A stretch of 64,000 bases of DNA from NCBI RefSeq assembly GCF_051622035.1, contig NC_135367.1:9460501-9524500 (forward strand), read 5' to 3'. The DNA is from Arctopsyche grandis. Lineage: Eukaryota > Arthropoda > Insecta > Trichoptera > Hydropsychidae. Positions 12,940-25,809 of this stretch are shown here, piece after piece. The notes under the pieces were generated by a model. The model was not told where the DNA came from and ran no database searches. It worked only from the letters and a program-made list of their open reading frames with translations. Made by a program: the position numbers and the translations under genes. Position 1 is the first letter of the stretch. Every line of letters begins with the position of its first letter.

Positions 12940-13720
12940 TTATTCCATTCGCTGCTGAACGTAGTCCTTCCTTATTGCGATGCACTGTTTGCCATTTTGA
13001 ATCTCATCTCGGCACCAATTTGGCAGATAAGCGTTGGAAAAATGGGTAGTGTTTTTTATTGTCCATTGTATATGTGTACTTGGCCTTTTGTATCAAGGTA
13101 TTTTATACGTTTATGAGTGTGTAAAAGGACGAAAGTGCTCGTCGGATCGTCACGGTTATTTAAACGCTGAAGTTTAAACGTTTGCAAACGCCCTCCCCCA
13201 ACCCCCTCTTCTGAAGAAGAATTTAAACACTTCAGAGCGAAATAACAATTTTGCAGAGCGCGAGCTCGACGGGACGTCTCCATTTTCCTTTAAATAATAG
13301 GAGAGACAGGATTGAAATTTCAGTATAATTAGCCTCGCTAGTTATTACAGTTGATGTCCCGCATCCCCTCGGGGGATCTCCTGCCCGTAATTTCTTTCTT
13401 TGTTCACTTAATTTTTCTTTGTCGTCAACTTTTAAAAGACACCATTAAGTATTTTTGACGGGGGGGTGTAGGGCCTGCGAGCGTTTCGGCCTCAAAACTC
13501 GAGTTTGGGACTTTTCAGCCGCGACAAAGGGCCATCCTTCGAATATCCTTTTGTATTGCGTAAATGCCGCGTTGATAAGAATGTGACGAAATTTCGGAAA
13601 GGAAATTATACATAATGACAGACTATTAAGCGAATTGCCCTCGCGAGAGGAAGGATGGGAAAGGCCTTGTTTGAAGAGGCGATTAAGTCACGATATTACT
13701 ATTAATTTTTAGACCCGCCA
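12940..13720. other. GC-richer island without ORF support
   Basis: Includes CCCTCCCCCAACCCCC (13191-13206), GACGGGGGGGTG (13458-13469) and several CG words. The 75-codon minus ORF at 13056-13283 has no recognisable feature. Possibly regulatory. Confidence 0.35.
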
Positions 13721-14471
13721 TGCAATTGCAAAGTTAATTGAATCAATTTAATTTCAAGCCAACCTACATAAATTATCATATTTTACGAAAATAGTTGCGC
13801 AATCGTGCTGAAAATTCAACCGTAAAGAAAACCGGATATTGTTTATGTTTACTTGTAAGAAAAAATATCTTTCATCATTTATATTCTATAAAAAAAAGTT
13901 TGAAAATATGTTCCTTTCTATTGCAATTTCAAAGTTCAACATCGAACGTTTTTCATCGTCAGAAAGTACACTCTGCATACATTATAATATACTATATGTA
14001 CATATATCAATATAATATAATATATATCAATATACAACAAGTGATGTATTATATCACTTGATGATTATATATGTAAGTGTCAAAAAAACAAGGCATGCTT
14101 CCATGTATACATATGTATGTACATAGAATACATTTTTTATATCTAAAGTAATGAAATTTATTCATCAATTCTATGTATCATAAACAAACTTTCTCTGGAC
14201 TTGATTGAGCCATAAATAAATTATGAAACAGCTGAGATTTTATGCATAGAATTTTTAATACTTGCATGTAATATATGGTATTTTCGTGAATATATGGTAT
14301 TTTTTAATGAAGTGAGGAATACACGACTGTATATATTTTTTTATACATTTAGAATATTGTAACAATGAAATATTCAGTAGATTTTTTTTAACCAAGTAAC
14401 TTTATTTCTCTGCGAATTTGTGATTACGATGTATAATTTGATAGTGCTAATGGTTTTTATATTGTTTCGAT

Positions 14472-14865
14472 AAACAAGCTTAGTGGTGAGCATATAATGC
14501 TTTCGAACAGAGTGGTCACAGTTTGAGTCCCACTGGTTACTGCTGGCCATGGCTCCTGCAAAATTGGCATTACCTCCCCTATCTCTTTCGTAAATTTTGA
14601 GTTATTCAGCGTCTTGAGGTTCATCGGTTTGTATAAAAAATGCTGCAAAAAATTATCTTCATATACATATGTCTCGATGGATGATTATCGTATAAAAATT
14701 CGTATTGTATAAATGCTTATGAATCGTATTATACGATGTTTGACCATATATGTCATGTATAATGTAAAAATATATAATGATTATGTATTAATATATAATC
14801 TGGTGTGTTTCTTGATTAGTACACTTGCCGCATTGGAACGATATGTAAGAAAAGTATACATGATT
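14472..14865 (+). mobile_element. SINE family 1 copy with type-3 tail, core deleted
   Basis: Head TTAGTGGTGAGCATATAATG and CACAGTTTGAGTCCCACTGG. Part of the core is missing (it jumps from GCTGGCCATGGCTCC to GCAAAATTGGCA). The tail GTTTGACCATATATGTCATG, then TATAATGTAAAAATATATAA, matches the second half of 34900-35070. Confidence 0.7.
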
Positions 14866-14896
14866 AATGGAATAAAATTTTAAAATATGCATAATA

Positions 14897-15350
14897 TAGC
14901 CACAGCATAGTTCACTGGTAGAGCTATTACATACCAGTTGAGAGGTTGTGGGTTCAAATCCCATCCAAATAGGCTGCTGGCGAGATCTTGTGGTTATCAA
15001 AATACAGTTACAGACCGCTTTCTGTTATAATTTTTAGATTTTTCTAGTTAATTGTTGTGAGGGATTCAATAAATCAGTATCCTCCCCCTCATTTTATTGC
15101 AAGTTTGAGCTATTGGCATCTCGAATTTTTTGAATGTTATAAAAATATGCTACCCACAAGATGTATTTCTCGCAAATTTGCTGTGTATCAAAATGTCCAT
15201 AAATGTCTCTGTCATATTCTATATACTGCTATGTTTGAAAAATTGTAAGTATTTATTTAGAATAATATAGCCTCGTGTGTCACCTTGGGGTAATTTCTGT
15301 CATTACAAATATTATGCAGATACGTATGTAATAAAAATATTAATTATCAT
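14897..15350 (+). mobile_element. SINE family 2, full-length copy
   Basis: A distinct tRNA-derived head: TAGTTCACTGGTAGAGCTAT (box A, close to the tRNA consensus) and GGGTTCAAATCCC (box B, 14950-14962). The body has GATTTTTCTAGTTAATTGTT and ATGTATTTCTCGCAAATTTG. The 3' end reads GTGTGTCACCTTGGGGTAAT...GTATGTAATAAAAATA. The other copies are at 51865-52245 and 40400-40485 (tail only). The head is not a working tRNA gene because no acceptor-stem partner follows box B. Confidence 0.75.
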
Positions 15351-18300
15351 GTAGAAATTTGGTAACACCCAGATGTATAAAATTAAAGCCAATACCCTAA
15401 CCGTTGGAAAAGTGTATATTTCCAGAATATATTGTACATTAAAATGGTTAAATTTTAATTTGTTGTATGCATGTGAGTCTTGCTTTCCTTGAAATTATCT
15501 CAATGGCCAATAGGGATTTTCTCGGGAAAGAGCTGACATTGGAAAACGTTTAATGTTGAACTTTTAAAGCGCAGAAGTAGAGAAAGGCAGCACACTTAAA
15601 TTGTAAAAGAAATTAAAGCAATAAATTTCACAGAGCAAAATCCTACTTAACTCCTGCGCCTCGCTCGATCCAAAGTCGGACTTAGCGGTACAAGCAATCG
15701 TAGAGGGTTGAATTACTTTCATACATATATATTAGTAAAATATGTATGTATAATTTGGATAAGATTTCCAGCGAAGACTATTCGAATCGAAATCATATCG
15801 TATGAATAAGTTTTTACATTTATTTTTATTTTTTCCTTATCCGCAATTCGGATTCCGAATTTACTCTTTTGGGTTTTTAGGGGTAAGTTGTGTTCGGACG
15901 TCAGCTGGAGAGGCCGTTACCAAATAAATGAGCTGACCAGAAGGGTAGTTATCCGTATGGGGTAAACGACGTATGCGGGGTTAAGATTCTCATGTCGGTT
16001 TCAACAACATCGTTAGATTATTCTCTTAAATAAAGTGCGACTATAATATTATTTTATGTTTGAATATACATACATATGTATTTATATATATGGAATTGAG
16101 TTTGAAAGTCGAATTAACTAGGCTTTTAAAATAATTGCCGCCTAAAAAAGGTTGAAGGCCGAAATATAACAGCTTCGTGTGATGTGACTTTTGTAATTTA
16201 CTTTGTCAAGAAAATTTCAATTAAAATTTTAGTTTTTGGTCTCTTTTTATAGATTATACAGAGTAGTATGCAAAAACTTTTATTGGGGATTTTTAATCAG
16301 TGGTTAGACACCACAAATTAAACATCAATATATTCAATATCTAGGTTGTATAATATCAAAACATTTATTGTTTGTTTTCGTCTTTTTCTCTTAACCTTGT
16401 ATCGAACGTTTTCTAATATCGATCTGTTTTATGATTTCATAGAAATTCTGCATTGCGGTAATCATATATTTTTCCAATCATCATTATTCAAAATCAAGGA
16501 TGAAAGCCTCTTCCAAAAGCTTCCAGTCGTCTCTGTTTTGGATAACTCTTATTCATCTCATTCCACTCACTTTTATAATTTCATCTACCTATCTCCCATG
16601 TGGCCTTCCTTGCACAATTTTAAATTATCTCGAGTATCATTCGAGCACTTCTTTCGTCAATCTACATATTGCCATTTTATTGTACCCTTGTAATACTTCT
16701 CACCCACGCATTCCGTGTCTCCTTGCATAAAATGTATATAATATAAATTGATTTTAAAGAGTTGCGCGAATCAAGACGACAGAAAACCACTGAATTAGAC
16801 CAGCGCCTACCGACATTTTTTTAAATTTGGGTACCATTTAGCAGCTACTTTTTCAAAATTGCACCCTTCAAATGAGATTTTTTCGTTATTTAATAATACC
16901 CCAAACTTCCCCCCCCCCCTATGTGTGGTTTCCTATGAAAATTGCTTCCATTTTTACTAACCGCTTATACGTTTCACATGGTTTTCGTGTAAGCGGTCAT
17001 TTTTTATATCCCTTATCTCTTATCCGATCATTTTCATACTTATTTCACATTTCATATTGCTCATTTTGGTCATCAATATAAGTTAAGGTATCATCTGCAA
17101 TTATGATGGTGAAAAAATATCGTATTAGACACGTTTGAAAATACTGCATCGTATTACACGGTGACGTTTATCTGTCACATTCATCATTCACATCGGTAGT
17201 TTCATTACTTTTCGCCCTGCCATCTCGCTGTCAAATTTTAATTATTTAAACGCCTACAATTTTTTCTTTTTTTCACTCTATATTTTATAAAATTTGCTTT
17301 ATAGGTTCTCGTTATCTCTAATATATAAATATTTATAGTTTTGTGGAGGCTTGCTGAGCCAACGGTCTTGGGTGTTGCCACACCGGCCTTCATGCAGGGT
17401 GGCAACACTGTACGGTGAGTCTGACAGAATGACGTTTAGCCCATAACCTCAAATCAAACAAACTTTCTAACCAATACAAGCTTAATATACATATGTACAC
17501 AGATTAAACAGTGATAGTTTTATTTTTATTTATTAGTTATCAGCTGATTTAAAAGTTCTACTCCGGCTATATAACTAGTAAACTAAAATTTTTAAAATAA
17601 AAACCCTGGTAAAAAAAACTTTTTAAAATACTAACCTCCTTTTAGTTTTGTATATAATATTAATGTTAATATATGCTTACTTTTAATTATAAATATACTA
17701 ATTGTTACATCACCACTCTATGTAATGAAGTCTTTTGGATGTGAACGTATGATATATAAACTCGTATAGTATGTTAGTCATATTCGTTTGAAAATCACCA
17801 AGCCTGTAGTGATTTTTCTCTATGATTCGTTGCATGGAAATGGCCTACGATATATTTTTATGATATATTCACAATTCTTTTTATAGTCTGTATCTTCACT
17901 CTCGTCGTTGACCGTGTTGTTTAGCCACTTTTCGCCGTGGATACGCCAGACACTTCGATTTCCGGACGAAGTATCCATTGCAGTCACGGACCGAGAGGCT
18001 CTGAACTACGTGAGCGGGAACTTAACGAGCTCGACTATGGGGCAGTATGGGGGTAAAACTCGACACACAAAAGAAAACGAAAAAAAAATAGAAGAAAACG
18101 TTCACACAAAAAGAAAACTTTGATTTCATTTATGCTTTCGCGGCTAAAACTTGCACGTGTGTGCTCTGTCTGTCTATCTCGTGGTACTCCGAGATTGCGT
18201 TCTGAAACGTAAAGACATTTCCAGTATTATAAAAATCAATAGATACATTTGATACTTTGTATAAAATGAGCAAATGTTGCGCTGTGTTTTTATTTCAAGG

Positions 18301-18930
18301 TGGATTATTTAAGCTTACAACATACATTGGTTAAATAGTGTAATTTCTTCGCACGAAAATCTATACAACCAATAGATACATACATATATAAGAATTTTAC
18401 AATTATAAGTCACTAATACAGTTTCAATTAGTATATATTTACAGTCGAAAGAACTATTGAAACATATCTTTGAAAACTGTTTGAACAATTTTATTGAAAT
18501 TATATGAAACTATCGTTTTCTGAAAAAAATTGTCTCAACTTTGAGATATCCCATTGATCACTTTTTCCGATATCTAGTTTTAAAAAAAGATACTTACGTA
18601 TCATACGAGGGTTGCTCTTTTCTCAAGTTTCTGGCCTAGTAATGAAAAAACAAATATTTATCATCGTAATTGATTTATCGTATATGTATTTATTTTATCT
18701 GTTATTAGAATATCAAAATGCATTAAAAGGTTGGAATAAATTATTTAATCTAATACAGCTCGAAAAAAAGAGCTGTGATTTGTGTTTTAAAGCATTTTTT
18801 TGTTCATAAATTATCATTCGCAAAACATCTTTGGTCTATCTAATAGCTACAGATCCATTGATTATTGTCTATTTTACATATAATTTTTCTTTTTAGTATT
18901 TATATTATTATCTCATTTGAATGTTTGTGT
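15351..18930. other. AT-rich intergenic sequence, no supported gene
   Basis: A 10-bp perfect hairpin GTGTTGCCAC/GTGGCAACAC lies at 17372-17408. The stretch 16490-17080 is pyrimidine-rich on the plus strand and looks like a worn repeat, but I cannot name it. ORFs of 60-115 codons here show no domains. Confidence 0.35.
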
Positions 18931-18933
18931 TAA

Positions 18934-19082
18934 TGTTACAGTTGAAGTATATATTTCAGTTTTAATATATTTTGATTGGTTGGATTATATTCCGTCTAAC
19001 CAACATAAGTTAATTCATAAGGCAAATTACATTCCAACTGGTTAAAATATATTACAACTGAAAATACACGTCAACTGTAACA
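18934..19082. repeat. Inverted-repeat MITE-like element, copy 1
   Basis: 149 bp. The left end TGTTACAGTTGAAGTATATA and the right end, read in reverse as TGTTACAGTTGACGTGTATT, continue as inverted repeats for about 60 bp each (CAGTTGTAATATATTTT, CCAGTTGGAATGTAA). The centre is short. A related copy lies at 49492-49615. Confidence 0.75.
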
Positions 19083-19439
19083 AATACAACATAATAAAGT
19101 TTATAAACCTAGTTGAATTTATAAAGCGAATACCTGCAGATCCCGTTAAATAAAAGTTGAAAATAAGTTAAATATCAAATTTGAAAATGCTATTACTTTT
19201 ATACTATTAATACTAAATACTATTAATACTATATACTATTAATACTAAAATTAATTATCTAATATAAATATGAAAATAAATAAATAGTTTATTAATATTT
19301 ATGTATGTATGTTAAATATAATAGATATTTTCTACTTATATATGTATATATGTATAATTTGTTTGTAACAATGCATTATATATGTCCTTATATATTCTAT
19401 AAAGGAAAATACATAAATCGTATTATATTAATGGGTGTA

Positions 19440-20290
19440 TTGAATATATTGTTAGTTCGATAATCTTTGTTTGTATTGTGCGTAATTTCGGAATTTTAAC
19501 GGTTCGTTGGCGGCCAAATTGAAACTCTTCAGATCGTCGTCTTCACTCTGTTTACTACATGGTTGATTAGCTTTTATGAAAATTTTCATCCTTGAGTCGA
19601 GTGAAAATTTCCAACTCGAGCCAATAACAATCTTGTTTGTGAGTATTAACCTCGTTTGTGCGTTAATTCGATTCAGATTTTGTTTTGCGCAGTACACGAT
19701 ATAAAGCCTCAGACGATAATTAAAGCCAGCCAGATACGCTTTCTTTTATATTAAAATACAAGAAAGCCATATGATTTATTAAATCGAGTTATCGATTCGT
19801 GTTTTATAGAGTGTCTGTCTTATCATTTATTTTTTAAACGATCTACGTATACTTTGTCGCAAACGGAAATCTGGTTTATATAATATTTTAGAGGGGAAAT
19901 AATTCGTACAGTTTTGTAGTATATAATAAATCTACACTCACCTTCTATTATGTGTGCGATACAAAAGGGATAAAAATTTACCGGTCGGGTCGTCGAGGTC
20001 GTAAAACGCTCCTGGCGATATTTTCGTGTATGGAAGAAGACGTTCAGTGGAAAAACTGAAAAGTTTCAGCGTCAGTCTGCAGGCGAGAAGAATAACCTTT
20101 TGTCCCGGACACGGCCACCTAATAAAGCGCCGAGGATAATAAAGTGTATGCAAAAGGAACAAAATGATAGAATGCAACTTTGGCCTCGTACAAAAGATTT
20201 CAGCTCATCATACAGCGAGCTCGTTGTAACGTATGCCACGTAAAATATTGTTCTTAGCTCTCGGTTGGAGGACATCGATATGAAAACGCT
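19440..20290. other. GC-richer island without ORF support
   Basis: Short overlapping ORFs on the minus strand (19452-19697, 19938-20275) have no recognisable domains. The composition resembles the islands at 7.2, 27.7 and 38.5 kb. Confidence 0.35.
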
Positions 20291-20509
20291 CTCACCAATG
20301 TAAAGATTGCCCGGAATACTGAAATTTTTACTGGATATTTTCCATATTTAAGTATTCAATATGATACTTTTATAGTGACGATGTTAAAAAATATGCATAT
20401 TTATAATTAATATTTATAAAGGAATATTTCGCATGTGATGATATACATATGTACGTATGTGATGATTTTAAATCGGCCCAAACCTCTTAGTAATATATTT
20501 AATTACATT

Positions 20510-20945
20510 AGTTTATTTTATTTTATTTTATTAATTGAAAAATCAACAGACAGGATGTACAGAGATAGGTATAAAAAAAACAAAAAGTAAATAAATAATA
20601 TACATATGTAACATCCGAGTCCAATAATAGATTTTTACAAAAATGAAAAAGATAAATATAAGGAAAACAAATTAAAAAGTAAAGAATAAAGGCATGACAA
20701 AATATGTAGTACATTGCATAATTAAACTATAGTATTAAAATATTTGGAAAAGGTTATAAGATAGAATATAAGAAGAAATTGAAATTTACAAATATAAAAA
20801 ACAAATGAAAAAGGTAAATACAAAATAAACAAATGAAAAGGAAAAGAATGAAAGCTATAATATGATTAAATAGCACATTACATAACTAAACTAAAGTATA
20901 AAAATAATGGAAATATTGGAAAAATAGAATAGGAGAAAAAATGAA
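20510..20945 (-). mobile_element. 3'UTR of the Jockey-like non-LTR element
   Basis: Follows the reverse transcriptase stop at 20946. It holds two diverged tandem versions of a roughly 150-bp segment (about 20630-20745 and 20790-20890), each with a TTTAATACTATAGTTTAATT-like motif. It ends in an AATAAAATAAAATAAA tail at 20510-20535. The sequence at 39745-39985 on the plus strand is nearly the same. Confidence 0.7.
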
Positions 20946-21926
20946 TCAATCGGTCAAGATTCTCTTGATGTTAGACCTGAATTGATGTAGGGAAATACCA
21001 AACAGATCAACCTCATTCAGCTCTCCGTTAAACATACGATAAACGCGCTGCAGATAAAAATATTTTTGGGAATTAGTATTGAAAGGATCAAGTGAAAAGA
21101 GTGCAACGCGTCTAGAGTATCGAACTGGGATTCTGAAATTAACCTTATTTAGTAAATCAGAACAATCAAGGAAACCATTTATGAGCTTAAAGAAGAATAT
21201 AGCATCAGAATGTCGTCGCCTGACAGAAAGATTGTTAAAAGAAAGGATTTTTAAAATGTCGGAAACAGTAGAATGGGTATAGGTAGGAAAAAGGTAGCGT
21301 AAGGATTTAATAAATTTAAGTTGAACTTTCTCAATACAATTAATATGGGATAAATAAAAAGGTGACCAGATAATTGAGGCAAATTCAAGGTGAGACCTTA
21401 CAAAGGAAAAATAAAGTAATTTTAGTACATAAGGATCATTAAAGGGTTTTGTTGAGCGGACTAGGAATCCAAGAGATTTAAATGCTTTGTTGGTAATAAA
21501 AGAAATATGTTCAGAGAAATCTAGTTTATTATTGAGTATTACACCAAGATCCTTAATAGAAGATGACGTGTTAAGGATTGAATGATTTAATTGATATTGA
21601 TTAGTAATAATTGACTTATTTCTAGTGAAATTTAAAATAGAGCATTTTTCTAGATTAATAAAAAGATCATTATTTAAACAATATATAGAGAATCTATCTA
21701 GATCTTCTTGTATCTTATGACAATCGTCTATGGTGTATAGAGGTTTGTAAATTTTTAAATCATCAGCGTAAAGAAGTATAAAGGAATGTTTGAAGATGTA
21801 TGAGATATCATTAATATAGAGTAAAAAGAATAAGGGACCTAAATGCGACCCTTGTGGGACATAGTTTATGCCGGGATCATAATTTTGATTGAAACCCCAA
21901 TCCTTGAAAACTCTTTGGTTGAAATA
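20946..21926 (-). mobile_element. Jockey-like non-LTR retrotransposon, reverse transcriptase C-terminal part
   Basis: An open minus frame of 327 codons with almost no ATG, so start-based ORF searches miss it. It carries YVPQGSHLGPLFFLLYIND (reverse transcriptase motif), LLYADDLKIY (catalytic YADD), then KDLGVILNNKLDFSEHI. The thumb and tail region (FVRSHLEFASIIWSP, EKVQLKFIK, ISLHQFRSNIKRILTD) closes with a TGA at 20946-20948. Element insertions copy the mRNA from the 3' end, so the missing 5' part is a normal truncation. No stops or shifts were found in the kept part, so it is a fairly young copy. Confidence 0.85.
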
Positions 21927-22550
21927 TTAATCATGAAATCCCACATATTTGTACATTTGTTGTTGAAATATTATTAAATTGCCTTTTTATTTTATTTATA
22001 TTTTAGTACATTATTTTATTACTACAGTTTTATTAAATACATTTATTTTTTTACTACAGTTTTTTTTACTTGCGTTTTTTTTATTTTATAATTTTAAATA
22101 TCTTATTATACAATACATTCTTTGTTGACCCAAGATATGTACCCCTTTTTATTTTAAATTAAAGCTTGAAAATATTTTGTTAAACATTTACTATAAATAT
22201 TGATTTTTTGGCAAACAAAGGTTTTAGATAGAAGTGTAAAAAAGTTCAATTTTTTTAACTGTTAATTAAATTTATTTACATTTTTTTCGAATTGGGATAA
22301 TAATTTTAGATTTTTAGTACGTTTAATAATGTATTATATTGTTATATTTATTATTTAAAAATAAATTAACCGTATAAATTGTATCATGATGTATCTGTGT
22401 ACATATGCGTAAGCATGTATTACAAGTTGCGTGATGAAAGGTTGTTTTATTAATTAATCATCTAATTTCTTTGTTTGAAAAATAATCAAGAGAAAGAAAA
22501 AGGTACGGTTTTATAGTTTACGAAGAAAAAAGTTAATAGTTTTATAGTGT
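21927..22550. other. AT-rich spacer
   Basis: Long T runs and no ORF, repeat or element end that I can identify. Confidence 0.4.
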
Positions 22551-22554
22551 ACTA

Positions 22555-23150
22555 TTTAGTTTTCGAGTTTAAAGTTGACGCCGGCTGTGCGATGGTTAAA
22601 CGGATAAGAGCCGGATAATGCGAGTCGCCACTCTCGAGGCAAAAACTTGGACTTTGTCTTGGGCGACCGAAAAAGAAAAAGACCGAGAAAGAACGCAAAA
22701 GACCGAGTTGATAATTAAATACCCGCAAACTCAAAAAGGCGTGCAAATAATTTACAATGCGAAAGTTTTCCGCTTAATTGATAAGGCCGCAACTGGACAA
22801 ACACCGTTAGTTTTTCCGGCCGCAAATTATATATACTATGTATATTGGATGTACGTTGGATGGAAGAATTACTATAGAAGAGTTTTCGTGACTCGAATTT
22901 TCGCAATTTTTCTTTGCGGCGAAGCGCGAATCTCGACCCCCGTATTCGCGGGGAGTAAATCAACGTCCCGCGAAATTGTAAGTCCTCATTCAAAAACGTT
23001 ATAAATTTCACGTTGGTAAAACTGACACTTTGATGTGCGAATTTGTTACTCCTCCCCGTGAGGTGGGTGAGTGGGTGGTGTCGTTCATTCGCGGGGTGGT
23101 AGTGATTTGTCAAAAGTGCGCTTGTGTGATTGATAGTTCTAGGGAAAGAT
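22555..23150. other. GC-richer island without ORF support
   Basis: Two ORFs overlap on opposite strands (22618-23004 plus, 22715-23113 minus) and neither has a recognisable domain. It contains GAGGTGGGTGAGTGGGTGG at 23060-23078. Candidate cis-regulatory block. Confidence 0.35.
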
Positions 23151-23451
23151 CAAAGACGAGTTTAAGATGTTATTTTGACCTATATTTCACCTTATGCAGT
23201 TGACAGTTTTATAAACATTTCAAAAATGGAGCCTTTGATAAATAAAATTTCTCATCACACTGCGCCATAGAGTAGTTAAATAGAAAATTTCTTAGTGGTA
23301 AAAATTAAATAACTTGAAGCTATAATTTTAAATAATAATATATGTATATAAATATGTATACGGACGTATGTATGTATTTATGTTTGTACATATGTATATA
23401 TGTATGTTTGTATGCACATTTATATGTATGTATGTGGTACTGCATCGACAA

Positions 23452-23486
23452 GTATGGAGTAAAAAAAATATTTTTTTACTCCATAC
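23452..23486. repeat. 35-nt near-perfect palindrome
   Basis: GTATGGAGTAAAAAAA and its reverse complement TTTTTTTACTCCATAC are separated by 3 nt. It lies between (TATG)n-like sequence (23340-23440) and the inverted-repeat element at 23507. Confidence 0.8.
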
Positions 23487-23506
23487 GTATACATACGTTA
23501 GTCCGG

Positions 23507-23775
23507 TGCTATAGTCGGTTCCCGGAAAAATGCATTAAATTGCACTGAATAGTGGCGTAGTTTCGAGAAGTCCTAATTTTAAAAGACGTTCAAAAAGAAC
23601 TTACGCAATAGCGATCCACAAAAAAAGGTTAGCACCCTCGTATAACATACAAATACCCCTTGACACTTTCTTGTGGAATTCTATTGCGTTAGTTCTCCTT
23701 GAGCATCTTTGAAAGTATGGATGTCTCGAGGGTGCAATTATCTCGAGTGCATTTTTCCGGTCACCGCTATAGTAG
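23507..23775. repeat. Inverted-repeat (foldback) element
   Basis: The left end GCTATAGTCGG and the right end (read in reverse, ACTATAGCGGTGA) both continue as CCGGAAAAATGCA. They share further matches (TTACGCAATAG / TAACGCAATAG, CCACAA), so most of each half pairs with the other. About 270 bp, no coding capacity. Confidence 0.7.
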
Positions 23776-23966
23776 ATGATATGTAGCGTGATGCTTTAGA
23801 GAATATTTAATAATATTACTGCAAGTTTTGCATAACATGACGTTGACAATTTCTTTTATCGTCTAAAAACTATATATGTATGTATATATATATTCCATAA
23901 AAAAATAATAATATCAACAACTTGCGTATTTTATATTGAAATTTTATTAATTTAAATATTTATTAA

Positions 23967-24589
23967 GGGGTATTCTAGTCTAGAAATTTGAAAAATTCGA
24001 TTTTTTTAACCTTTAAGAATATGTCCTTAAGACGATTTTTAAAAATTTAAATTATTTTCGGAGATATAGCTTTACCCGAAACTTAAAACTACTTTTTTCG
24101 AGACGGTTTTTATGATATCTAAAGTTCTACTGAATAAAAATTACTTGAAATTTGGTGTGAGCCTTCTCTATAGATTACTCATAACTAAAACTATATCAAA
24201 ATTTCAATTTTTACTATTTTTAAAAAATTCGGAAAAGTCAAAAAAACTGGTAAAAAATGTCTTTTTATTTCAGACAGCCGCTAATTTGCGAAAAACAATT
24301 TTTTGACTTTTCCGTAGTTCGGGCGATTGTATCATTTGTTTGGATTAAGAATTAATTTGTTTTTTTGAGATCAGATTACTAGGAGGGTTTCAATCGTGTC
24401 AACCAGGGCGCGCCATTTTTTTGAGACTCCTCACTTCATCAGTCTATAACTTTTTGAATTTGGAATTTTTTTTATGTATTCTTCAAACATTAATAAATAT
24501 TTGGTAAAGTAATGGTTACTAAAAATATATTTTTTTTATTGCACCTGAAAAAATACCTACAATTCATGCCTCTATACTAGAATACGCCA
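23967..24589. repeat. 623-bp TTAA-flanked inverted-repeat element (piggyBac-type MITE candidate)
   Basis: Ends are GGGGTATTCTAGTCTAGA and, in reverse, TGGCGTATTCTAGTATAGA. Both ends are flanked by TTAA (23963-23966 and 24590-24593), the target duplication of piggyBac-type transposons. The interior is T-rich with a meaningless 64-codon ORF. Confidence 0.65.
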
Positions 24590-24593
24590 TTAA

Positions 24594-25800
24594 TGTAAAC
24601 ACGAACTCAAAAATAACAAAAAATAAAAGTCAAATTCTATCGACCGCTATACGCACGAACAATGTTGTATTTCTTGACCAAAATGCAATGCGAAACTGAA
24701 ACGAAATGCAATTGGCCATCGCGGGTAGAGTGGGAGGTGAATGCGATATGTACATGTACATTTTACGTGTCTTATACTTGATTGGTTCGACTATAGTAAT
24801 TCTGTATACCTTTATTTGTATGTAGGTAATATATACATAGGTCTCTTCTTTGTTTTTTTTAATTTTATTTTGTCATTCAAATATCAAAATTGAAGCAATC
24901 TGTGCATACATTATGTACAAAGTAAGAAGATAGTGCATATAAAATGGAACAATGTGGTGCTACGGCACGCTTCACACCAACTAACCGAGCGTGGAAGTGG
25001 GCTATTTTTAGAAATTTAATAAAGAAATTAACTTATACAGTCATTCGAGATGCAGTTTCAGGTGCAATAAAAGCCAGCGGAAGCTCAAGCCGAAATGAAG
25101 TCGGTGCACGGGCAAAACTGCCCAGTTAAAAACGAAACGTGATGCACTCTAGTAGTTGGCGTGGTTCGGAACGTTTATTTAGTTCATATAAAAAAAAAGT
25201 TTATTTGTAAATGCGGTACTTATCTCTGTATTTACGTGGTGCTTTCAACAAGTGAAGTTGCTATATTATGCCTTGAAAAAATTCAACTGCGGCATCGATA
25301 CAATGGATATGAATATGCTGTAAAAATTCAAGCTGAAAGTTTAAAACATCACAAAGATAAAATATGACTTGAGCTGTCTCATAATTTAATTTAATATTTT
25401 TTTAAATTTCATCAGGGGAAAATTTGTGAATCAATGTATGTCATTTATATACATACATAAATTTATATATTTTTCCATTTTAAATAAGCACAAGTCTCTT
25501 GTGGAGGTGATTTTATCATCAATTTTATTTTTGTAAATCTTTTCAACAAAACTTAAATTTAATTTTTGAATTTTTCATGATAATTATACAGACATTCTCA
25601 GGATAATGTACATAATAAGACTATGTGACTAAGAGGCTTTTTTAATTTGAAAACTGAAAACATATAAAAAAAGTAAAAATTCGGGTGTGACCAACCCATG
25701 ACTTTATCTATGTATTTGAGGAATATAAGAAGGTTACAAAACAAAATTCGATATTGAACTGATGACTATGATAGCGATACAAATTGAGCGCAGATGTATG
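24594..25800. other. Intergenic sequence, no supported gene
   Basis: Two small plus ORFs (24944-25129 and 25161-25367) sit in a slightly GC-richer stretch and might be remains of one element. I recognise no domain or element end. Confidence 0.3.
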
Positions 25801-25809
25801 GAAACTTGC

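Noticed and set aside
14900..14970. tRNA gene, because of good A and B boxes
   Set aside because: No closing acceptor stem after box B, and the same head begins other SINE copies; it is the SINE's internal promoter.
22618..23113. 128- and 132-codon ORFs on opposite strands
   Set aside because: They overlap each other, neither has a domain, and both lie in a GC-richer island.
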